Assembly (NCBI GenBank): GCA_021736965.1
Contig: JAIPEV010000133.1
Coordinates: forward strand, 1-5,407
Length of the DNA stretch: 5,407 nucleotides
Direction: 5' to 3'
DNA from: Halanaerobiales bacterium
GTDB taxonomy: Bacteria; Bacillota; Halanaerobiia; Halanaerobiales; M55B127
Shown here: piece by piece, positions 1 through 5,024 of the stretch
Layout: every line of letters starts with the position of its first letter
How positions within the stretch are numbered: position 1 is the first letter of the stretch
Translations under genes and position numbers: made by a program
Notes under the pieces: generated by a model
Told to the model about the DNA's origin: nothing
Seen by the model: the letters and a program-made list of their open reading frames with translations, nothing else
Databases searched by the model: none

Positions 1-285
1 GATGGATGTGATATCAAAGATGAAAAGGTTGTTGAAAATCCGGGACACCGGCCTGATTTTTTACCAAAATATTTAAATGATCTAGATGTTGATATTGTAT
101 TAGCAGGTGGGATGGGTAGAAGAGCATTTAATCTTTTTAAAGAAAATAATATTAAAGTAGTTACAGGAGCAAGGGGTAGTATAATAGATAATGTTAAGGC
201 ATATTTAGATAATGAACTGGATACAGAAAATGAGATTTGTGATCATGGAGATAATCACCATTCAGACCGGCATCATCAGAAGTAA
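1..285 (+). CDS. NifX/NifB-fold (dinitrogenase Fe-Mo cofactor biosynthesis) family protein, 3' part
   Basis: The first base begins a codon, and the frame runs open for 94 codons to a TAA at 283-285, so the 5' end lies outside the window. The translation shows the hallmarks of the small single-domain NifX/NifB C-terminal-like family (PF02579, MTH1175 type). These are an NPGHRPDFLPKYL stretch near residue 17, the core VLAGGMGRRAFNLF, then KVVTGARGSI and a VKAYLDNEL helix. The C-terminal tail is ICDHGDNHHSDRHHQK, a Cys/His-rich end that could bind metal. Characterised relatives (NifX, NafY, the NifB C-terminal domain) carry iron-molybdenum cofactor precursors. The small stand-alone members are common in anaerobes without nitrogenase, and their cargo is not known. 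The next gene is DUF5320, a frequent partner. Family assignment is firm; the biochemical role is inferred. Confidence 0.9.
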   Translation, partial: DGCDIKDEKVVENPGHRPDFLPKYLNDLDVDIVLAGGMGRRAFNLFKENNIKVVTGARGSIIDNVKAYLDNELDTENEICDHGDNHHSDRHHQK

Positions 286-293
286 AAAAAGTG

Positions 294-319
294 AAAGTAC
301 CTCCCAGGAGAACTTTTTT
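294..319 (+). terminator. Probable weak rho-independent terminator after the NifX-like gene
   Basis: AAAGT (294-298) pairs with ACTTT (312-316), and CTC (301-303) pairs with GAG (308-310) around a CCAG loop. A small 2x1 internal loop separates the two stems. The hairpin runs into six T residues (314-319). It sits 8 bases past the NifX-like stop and just before the next promoter, where a terminator is expected. The stem is short and interrupted, so termination may be partial. Confidence 0.5.
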
Positions 320-329
320 AGAATAGTTA

Positions 330-358
330 TTGACATATGCTCATAACTGAGTTATAAT
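330..358 (+). promoter_or_regulatory. Sigma-A-type promoter for the DUF5320 gene
   Basis: There is a perfect -35 box TTGACA at 330-335 and a perfect -10 box TATAAT at 353-358, with the optimal 17-base spacer. Transcription should start near 365, giving a leader of about 38 bases before the ATG at 403. A consensus this complete predicts high basal activity, so control by a repressor bound over the promoter would make sense (see the overlapping palindrome). Confidence 0.85.
343..355. promoter_or_regulatory. Palindrome over the -10 box; candidate operator
   Basis: ATAACT (343-348) and AGTTAT (350-355) form a perfect 6-base inverted repeat around one G. They occupy the promoter spacer and the first half of the -10 box. 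A second, overlapping dyad, CTCA (340-343) with TGAG (348-351), shares the site. Further AGTTAY hexamers lie at 325-330 and 361-366. The position suits a repressor, but no regulator can be named from this window, and short A+T-rich palindromes also arise by chance. Confidence 0.35.
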
Positions 359-402
359 GTAGTTACAAAATAAATATTTCTAATAAAGAGGGAGTGATAA
401 AT

Positions 403-720
403 ATGTCAGGTGGAGATGGAATAGGACCTACAGGTTATGGTCCAAGAACTGGAAGAGGATTAGGTTACTGTACGGGATATGATTCTCCCGGATTTACCAA
501 ACCAGGTCCAGGAATGGGCAGAGGGTTTGCTAGAGGATTTGGTCGTGGTATGAGAAAAAGACTTAATAGAAGACCGATGAGATCTTATACCTCTGGCTAT
601 CAGAGAGAAGTAGAGTATAACAAGCAAGATGAATTAGGAAATTTAAAAAGTTATGCTGCAGAAATGAAAAAAGAATTAGATGTAGTAATGGATAGAATCG
701 ATAAACTAGAAAAAAAATAA
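403..720 (+). CDS. DUF5320 family protein (Gly/Arg-rich N-terminus, coiled-coil C-terminus)
   Basis: This is a 105-residue protein of the DUF5320 type. Residues 3-30 hold the family signature, GDGIGPTGYGPRTGRG followed by LGYCTGYDSPG, with a single cysteine at 23. Residues 39-50 form a GRGFARGFGRGM Gly/Arg/Phe repeat, and 51-60 are strongly basic. Residues 68-105 are charged and heptad-like (KKELDVVMDRIDKLEKK), consistent with a short coiled coil that could mediate oligomerisation. No signal peptide or membrane segment is visible. I chose ATG 403 because GGGAG at 390-394 lies 8 bases upstream; the in-frame GTG at 394 overlaps that site and is unlikely to be used. The gene has its own promoter and terminator. 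Relatives cluster with NifX-like proteins and Mrp/NBP35-type ATPases in anaerobes, suggesting a role in metal or Fe-S cofactor handling. That role is inference, as the family has no proven function. Confidence 0.88.
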   Translation: MSGGDGIGPTGYGPRTGRGLGYCTGYDSPGFTKPGPGMGRGFARGFGRGMRKRLNRRPMRSYTSGYQREVEYNKQDELGNLKSYAAEMKKELDVVMDRIDKLEKK

Positions 721-727
721 TATTAAA

Positions 728-762
728 AAAGTGCCCTGTCTTAAGTTAAGATGGGGCACTTT
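728..762. terminator. Bidirectional rho-independent terminator between convergent genes
   Basis: AAAGTGCCC (728-736) pairs with GGGCACTTT (754-762). The stem continues through two G-U wobbles to TCTT (739-742) with AAGA (748-751), leaving a 5-base loop. On the plus strand the hairpin is followed by TTTTGTAGTTT. On the minus strand it is followed by a T run, seen as A725-730 on the plus strand. It lies 7 bases after the DUF5320 stop and 6 bases beyond the fdhD stop, so it serves both converging transcripts. Confidence 0.9.
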
Positions 763-768
763 TGTAGT

Positions 769-1557
769 TTATAATGAGATTCTATTATTATCAGAGTATA
801 TATTAAATCTTTTTCCTCTTGTGAAACCAATAAGGGTCATATTTTTTTGAATACCAATTTTAACTGCAGCAGAAGAAGGAGCTGATCTTGATATGATAAT
901 TGGAATAGATTGTCTAAGAGCTTTTATAATAATCTCAGAAGAAATTCTACCACTAGTTAGTAATAGTTTGTCTTTAAGGTTGATATTATTAAGATAAGAT
1001 TTCCCTATTATCTTATCTATTGTATTATGTCTACCTATATCTTCTACAACAAAGATTAAATCTTTCTTATCTGCTAAAGCTGCAGTATGTGTTCCACCTG
1101 TTTTTTTAAATAGGATAGAGCTACTTTCAAGTTTTTTGATTAGTTTTAGTATCTTATCAGGCTTAACAACAGGTTTTTTACTTTCTAAATGAAAATGGTC
1201 ACAGTCTTTAAGTTTTGTAAAAGTAATTCCTTTTCCACAACCTGAAGTTAAGGTCCTTTTTTTAAAAAGATCAGGTTCAATATTTTTATTTAGTGTAACA
1301 TTTACAATAGTATTTTCTTTTGAGAGTATTAAATCTTCAATCTGATCAATACTTTCAATAATACTTTCAGATATTAAGAAACCAATTGTAAGTTCTTTTT
1401 GTTCTCTGGGGATTGTCATTAGAGTTAATAGTTCCTTATTATTGACAAAGATAGTTAATGGCACTTCCTTTATTACCTGATCTTTTTTGTGATCTATATT
1501 TCCCATTTTAACTTTTTTTATATCTACATCCTGTAAATTATTATCATTGTTCATCAT
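769..1557 (-). CDS. fdhD: FdhD, sulfurtransferase/accessory protein for formate dehydrogenase
   Basis: This is a 262-residue cytoplasmic protein. FdhD passes sulfur from a cysteine desulfurase (IscS in E. coli) to the bis-MGD molybdenum or tungsten cofactor, a step formate dehydrogenase needs for activity. Family motifs appear in order: EVPLTIFVNNKEL (31-43), the active-loop TSGCGKG (104-110), GGTHTAAL (154-161), EDIGRHNTIDK (172-182), TSGRISSEI (201-209), SRSAPSS (223-229) and GFTRGKRFNIYS (244-255). The length is normal. The loop has one cysteine (Cys107) where E. coli FdhD has a CxxC pair. Translation can start at either of two adjacent ATG codons (1555-1557, 1552-1554), both within reach of an AAGGGAA site. 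No formate dehydrogenase or molybdopterin gene is in the window, so its partner enzyme must be encoded elsewhere. It diverges from the tetR gene. Confidence 0.95.
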   Translation of the reverse strand: MMNNDNNLQDVDIKKVKMGNIDHKKDQVIKEVPLTIFVNNKELLTLMTIPREQKELTIGFLISESIIESIDQIEDLILSKENTIVNVTLNKNIEPDLFKKRTLTSGCGKGITFTKLKDCDHFHLESKKPVVKPDKILKLIKKLESSSILFKKTGGTHTAALADKKDLIFVVEDIGRHNTIDKIIGKSYLNNINLKDKLLLTSGRISSEIIIKALRQSIPIIISRSAPSSAAVKIGIQKNMTLIGFTRGKRFNIYSDNNRISL

Positions 1558-1653
1558 ATATCTTTCCCTTCATAGAGTTTTTTGACTTAACTAAATGATA
1601 TCAAAAATTTTATAGAAATAAAAATAATTTAGCAAAAATTTGTTATTTCCAGG

Positions 1654-1682
1654 AGTATAAGGACTGTTATCATCTTTTTGAA
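1654..1682 (-). promoter_or_regulatory. Candidate fdhD promoter
   Basis: On the minus strand, TTCAAA (1677-1682) and TATACT (1654-1659) are separated by 17 bases, with 4/6 and 5/6 matches to consensus. Transcription would start near 1647, leaving a leader of about 90 bases. A second option closer to the gene is TTGCTA (1630-1635) with TATAAA (1609-1614), but its spacer is only 15 bases. Either may be used. The -35 box of the first option lies 13 bases from the -35 box of the divergent tetR promoter. Confidence 0.4.
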
Positions 1683-1763
1683 CCCCTTTAGTTTGTTGAC
1701 ATTGTAGTATTTGTCTGATATTATTAATGTGAATTTTATAAGATAAAGGGGTCATAAAGATGA
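1670..1763. repeat. Near-perfect 20-base inverted repeat flanking the tetR promoter
   Basis: The left arm (1670-1690, read on the minus strand) is TAAAGGGGTTCAAAAAGATG plus one A. The right arm (1744-1763, plus strand) is TAAAGGGGTCATAAAGATGA. They agree at 19 of 20 aligned positions, with one mismatch and one single-base gap; the first 9 bases are identical. The 53-base centre (1691-1743) contains the whole -35/-10 pair of the tetR promoter. The right arm includes the tetR Shine-Dalgarno site and start codon. The left arm covers the candidate fdhD -35 box. The repeat is directly visible; its meaning (operator pair, RNA stem, invertible segment or relic of an inverted duplication) is not known. 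Confidence 0.6.
1696..1724 (+). promoter_or_regulatory. Sigma-A-type promoter for tetR-ylxP
   Basis: TTGACA (1696-1701) and TATTAT (1719-1724) are spaced by 17 bases. TG at 1716-1717 adds an extended -10 element. Transcription should start near 1731, about 29 bases before the tetR ATG. GACA (1698-1701) and TGTC (1712-1715) make a small dyad inside the promoter that could be part of an autoregulatory operator, but the arms are too short to rely on. Confidence 0.75.
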
Positions 1764-2362
1764 GTAGTGAGTATGGTTCTTTTTATGAATTAGAAGATAA
1801 AAAAAGAAAAATTAGTCAGGCTGCTGTAGAACTTTTTGCAAAAAAGAGTTTCAGTCAAACTACTGTAAAAGAATTCACTATACAAGCTGGGGTAGGTAAA
1901 GGAACCTTTTATAACTACTTTGACAGTAAGGTAAGTTTGTTGTAATTTTTACTTGAATATGGAACGAATAAGATGATCGATGATGTAAAAGAAAAGATTA
2001 GAGATTTTAAAGATCCTATAATTAAGTTGGAAAGAGCTATAGATGGCCAGTTAGAATTCTATTATAGCAATCAAAAGTACTTTATATTTTATTTAAGAGA
2101 AATTTGTAACTATAGAGAAGATTTAAAAAAACAAATTGTAGAACTCAAAAAAGAGTATCTTACTATCATTGAAGATATTATTAAAGAAGGTTGTAAAAGA
2201 AGAGTATTCAAAGATGTTGATCTTGAGATAACCGCTTCAGGATTATTTGGTTTAATTAGTGTATTTGCTTCTAATCAGGTATTATTTTCTTCTGAGTTTT
2301 CTCTTGATAATATAAAAATAAATATAAAGAAGGTATTATTAAATGGACTATTAAGAGGGTGA
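1760..2362 (+). pseudogene. TetR/AcrR-family transcriptional regulator interrupted by one in-frame TAA
   Basis: The ATG at 1760 has AAAGGGG at 1745-1751 as a well-placed ribosome site. Residues 16-61 are a typical TetR DNA-binding domain (AAVELFAKKSFSQTTVKEFT, then AGVGKGTFYNYFDSK). Codon 62 is TAA (1943-1945). The same frame then continues without a stop for 138 codons to TGA at 2360-2362. It encodes a helical ligand-binding half (FLLEYGTNKM, FYLREICNYREDL, EIIASG-like EITASGLFGLISVF). Read through, the protein would be 200 residues, normal for TetR. One base change could restore a sense codon (for example TAT, CAA or AAA), so the lesion is recent, a sequencing error or a read-through site. 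Otherwise a 61-residue DNA-binding fragment is made. The second half could restart at ATG 1973 behind a weak GGAA. The target is unknown; self, ylxP and the divergent fdhD are the nearest candidates. Confidence 0.85.
2353..2359 (+). promoter_or_regulatory. Ribosome binding site that sets the ylxP-like start
   Basis: AAGAGGG at 2353-2359, inside the last tetR codons, lies 8 bases before the ATG at 2368. The alternative in-frame GTG at 2359 overlaps this site itself, so the ATG is the better start. The position couples translation of this gene to the end of tetR. Confidence 0.7.
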
Positions 2363-2367
2363 AAGAA

Positions 2368-2649
2368 ATGTTTGTTGCCGTGATAAAGATTGAATTACAA
2401 ATTCCAATGGCAAGATCACTAAAAGATAAAAGAAGTATTATAAAAAGTATGATAGAAAAAAGCAAAAATAAGTTTAATATTGCAGTTGCTGAAGTTGATG
2501 ATAAAGATCTTTGGAAAAATTCAACGATAGGAATTGTTACAGTAGCTGACAATAAATATTATCTAGATAAAGTGGTTAATAAAGTTATAAATTTTGTTGA
2601 AAACTTTCCTGAAGTTTATTTATACAACTTTGAAATTACCTATTATTAA
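2368..2649 (+). CDS. DUF503 / YlxP-like small protein
   Basis: This is a 93-residue protein of the DUF503 family (PF04456), which includes B. subtilis YlxP. The pattern is a short N-terminal strand (MFVAVIKIELQIP) followed by the family hallmark SLKDKRSIIKSMIEKSKNKFNIAVAEVDD. A WKNSTIGIVTVADNKYYLDKVVNKVI segment and a final EVYLYNFEITYY strand complete a small alpha/beta fold. Start at ATG 2368 fits both the ribosome site and the usual family N-terminus. The gene begins 5 bases after the tetR frame closes, so the two appear to be one transcript from the promoter at 1696. In Bacillus the gene sits in the nusA-infB-rbfA region and is suspected to act in ribosome or RNA metabolism, but its biochemical role is not settled. 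Here that neighbourhood is absent. No terminator is evident after it. Confidence 0.9.
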   Translation: MFVAVIKIELQIPMARSLKDKRSIIKSMIEKSKNKFNIAVAEVDDKDLWKNSTIGIVTVADNKYYLDKVVNKVINFVENFPEVYLYNFEITYY

Positions 2650-2775
2650 CTAACATAGGGGAGTTTTTTAATATTTTAATAGATTACAAATGGCAGGAAA
2701 CAAACAGCTTATGTTGAATAATATTATTAAGAACCTTAGTTTAACAACAATCTTAAAGGCCGGAGGCTGGTATTG
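2650..2775 (+). other. Intergenic gap between the ylxP-like gene and the amidase
   Basis: I see no convincing hairpin terminator here, only an isolated T run at 2664-2669 without a GC stem. I also see no good promoter: TTGAAT at 2714-2719 lacks a matching -10 box at the right distance. AATAATATTATT (2717-2728) is a perfect 12-base A+T palindrome and probably chance. A 28-codon open frame (2690-2776) ends on the amidase start codon; it has no ribosome site. The amidase may therefore be reached by read-through or by a promoter I cannot recognise. Confidence 0.5.
2762..2766 (+). promoter_or_regulatory. Ribosome binding site of the amidase
   Basis: GGAGG sits in an unusually GC-rich patch (GGCCGGAGGCTGG, 2758-2770) and lies 9 bases before ATG 2776. 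An in-frame TTG at 2773 is only 6 bases away, so the ATG is the preferred start; the difference is one residue. Confidence 0.75.
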
Positions 2776-5013
2776 ATGAACTACAAAAAAAACTTTATAA
2801 TTATATTTACAGCAATAATTTTTTTATTTTTCTTTACATATAGTTCATCAGTTTTTTCTGAAAATACTTCGAAAATATTTATTAATGGTCAAAATAATAC
2901 TCAAAACCTTGAACCATTAAAGAGTAATGGTGCAGTTTTAGTAAGATCTAAAGCTTTGGCTGATAGTATTGGTGCTGAATTAGACTGGTTGGGTTCTATA
3001 AACACTTTATCGATTACTCAAGATGAAAAAACAGTCAAGATGATGGTTGGTAGCCCCTATATTCAGATAAATAATACTGCGATTAAGACAGAATCTCCAA
3101 TGGTAATTAAAGATGGATATACTTACATACCTTTTAAAGATATTATGAATGTGTTTGGTTTTCTAATTGAATATGATAGGATAGATGATGCCTACTATCT
3201 TTTTAAACCTCAATCCCATTTAAAGGAAGTGATGTGGGGTCCAAATAGGCAGTCAATGATTTTGATGATGGATAATATTGCTCCTTATCGAATTAAACTT
3301 ACAGATGACCCTAAAAAGTTGATAGTGGAAATAGAAAAAGCAGCAGTTTCCCCAAAATTTTTAGATAAGGTATCAAATAAGAACTATTACCTATCAACAA
3401 AAAGAATTGAGAATAAAGCAACACTACAGATCTCACTAACTAGTAAATATCCAATTCCAATTAATTCAGATGAGGTAATCAGTGAACAAAATGGAAACTT
3501 AATAATCCAGTTTATGCCTCAAATTACAGCAATAAACTGGAAAGAAAATGGTACTTTAGAGATACAAGCAAATGGTGATGTAACAAAACCTGAGGTTTCG
3601 TTTTTAGAAAATCCAAGGAGGATGGTTCTAGATATACCTGATCTTTTATTAAGTGAATTTGAAAAAAATATTAAGGACAATGAATGGATTAAAAATGTAA
3701 GGGTCAGTCAGTTTCAGTTTGAACCAATGGTATTAAGAGTTGTTTTAGACTTAAAAGAAGATAAATATTTAAATATAGTAAATAAAGAAAAGACAGATAC
3801 TATTGTTCTCAAACCTGCTCATAGGGCAAAGATATCTGATTTAAATTATGAAAATCATCAGATAATATTTAAAACAGATGCCTCTATTGAACCAGACTTT
3901 TTTACTTTGACAGATCCAGAAAGACTTGTAATAAATCTATTTAATACCTATAGAGATGAAAATATATTGGATGAGATTAATATAGAAAAAAATATTGTTA
4001 ATAGAATTAGAGTCGGAAGATTTGATAGTCAGATTGTGAGAATTGTTGCTGACTTAAATGAGATGACATCTTATCGATGGGAACAAGAACAGTACAGTAA
4101 AGGTACCTACATTCATCGAATAAGTTTCGCCAATAAGTTTGATAATATTGAGTTACTTGATCAAAATATGTATACAAATATTAATATAAATGTTAGTGGA
4201 GAGGTTAACTATAAGGTTAGGAAATTTTCTTATCCACATAGAATTGTTGTAGATATTAGTGGGAAAGAAATAACCCCTAATGAAATAGAATTACCTGATC
4301 CGGTTGGTATTGTAAAAGAGATGAGAATGAGTAGATTTGAGTTAGATAATGAAACAGTAACTAGGGTAGTATTTGAGTTAAGTGATTACTATAATCATAA
4401 TATTTTATCTGATAACCCAGATAGTAATATAAATATTGCTTTAGCTAAATCTAAAATCCAGGGAGAAAATAATATAATAGTTCTTGATGCTGGTCATGGT
4501 GGTTTTGATCCAGGAGCAGTTGGCAGTAATTTACAGGAAAAAGATGTTAACTTTAAAATAGTAAAAAGATTAGAAAGTATTTTAAAGAGTCATGGTTTTA
4601 AAGTGTTGTTAACTAGAGATGACGATACCTTTATTTCTCTAAGTCAAAGAGTTCAGTTTGCAAATAATAATAATGCAAGGCTATTTATTAGTATCCATAA
4701 TAATTCTTCTAATAAAAACACCTCAGAAGGTACAGAAACATTTATTTCACCTAATAAAACCGGTGATAGTTATCTTTTAGCTAACAGCATCCAAAATCAG
4801 TTAGTAAATGGATTAGAACTTGTTAATAGAGGGGTTAAAAAAGAAAATCTATATGTAATTAAATATACAAAGATGCCTGCTGTATTAGTAGAAGTAGCAT
4901 TTTTATCAAATCCTAATGAAGAGAAACTACTACGAGATGAAAAATTTATCACCAAAACAGCAGTTTCAATCAGTCGGGGTATATTTGACTATCTGGATAA
5001 ATTTAAGGATTGA
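2776..5013 (+). CDS. Exported N-acetylmuramoyl-L-alanine amidase with Cu-amine-oxidase-N-like and tandem AMIN domains
   Basis: This is a 745-residue secreted enzyme predicted to cut the amide bond between N-acetylmuramic acid and L-alanine in peptidoglycan. Residues 1-29 form a signal peptide (NYKKN, a long hydrophobic core, then SSVFS). Residues 35-145 look like a copper amine oxidase N-terminal-like domain (PF07833). Four AMIN-like repeats follow at roughly 150-250, 252-347, 350-450 and 455-557. They are marked by PKKLIVEIEK, PRRMVLDIPD, PERLVINLFN and PHRIVVDISG, and in the last three by a VRVSQF/IRVGRF/MRMSRF segment. AMIN domains usually direct amidases to the wall or septum. The C-terminal Amidase_3 domain (about 566-742) keeps the zinc ligands His574 (LDAGHGG), Glu588 (EKDVN) and His641 (SIHNNSS) and the catalytic Glu706 (VEVAFLSN). 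It should therefore be active. The next gene begins 11 bases downstream, indicating an operon with the GerMN protein. Confidence 0.93.
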   Translation: MNYKKNFIIIFTAIIFLFFFTYSSSVFSENTSKIFINGQNNTQNLEPLKSNGAVLVRSKALADSIGAELDWLGSINTLSITQDEKTVKMMVGSPYIQINNTAIKTESPMVIKDGYTYIPFKDIMNVFGFLIEYDRIDDAYYLFKPQSHLKEVMWGPNRQSMILMMDNIAPYRIKLTDDPKKLIVEIEKAAVSPKFLDKVSNKNYYLSTKRIENKATLQISLTSKYPIPINSDEVISEQNGNLIIQFMPQITAINWKENGTLEIQANGDVTKPEVSFLENPRRMVLDIPDLLLSEFEKNIKDNEWIKNVRVSQFQFEPMVLRVVLDLKEDKYLNIVNKEKTDTIVLKPAHRAKISDLNYENHQIIFKTDASIEPDFFTLTDPERLVINLFNTYRDENILDEINIEKNIVNRIRVGRFDSQIVRIVADLNEMTSYRWEQEQYSKGTYIHRISFANKFDNIELLDQNMYTNININVSGEVNYKVRKFSYPHRIVVDISGKEITPNEIELPDPVGIVKEMRMSRFELDNETVTRVVFELSDYYNHNILSDNPDSNINIALAKSKIQGENNIIVLDAGHGGFDPGAVGSNLQEKDVNFKIVKRLESILKSHGFKVLLTRDDDTFISLSQRVQFANNNNARLFISIHNNSSNKNTSEGTETFISPNKTGDSYLLANSIQNQLVNGLELVNRGVKKENLYVIKYTKMPAVLVEVAFLSNPNEEKLLRDEKFITKTAVSISRGIFDYLDKFKD

Positions 5014-5024
5014 GGTGTTCAATA

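Noticed and set aside
394..402. GTG start for the DUF5320 gene, three codons upstream
   Set aside because: The GTG overlaps the Shine-Dalgarno site GGGAG (390-394), which is correctly spaced for ATG 403. The family N-terminus also begins at MSGGDG.
1699..1730. ACATT (1699-1703) and AATGT (1726-1730) as a TetR operator
   Set aside because: Five-base arms 22 bases apart are neither long enough nor spaced like typical TetR operators.
2271..2552. 93-codon open frame on the minus strand with a hydrophobic product
   Set aside because: It lies antisense across the tetR 3' end and the DUF503 gene, both of which match known families. The hydrophobicity comes from reading A-rich codons backwards, and no ribosome site supports it.
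2717..2728. Perfect 12-base palindrome AATAATATTATT as an operator
   Set aside because: It is made only of A and T in a very A+T-rich gap, and no promoter is evident beside it.
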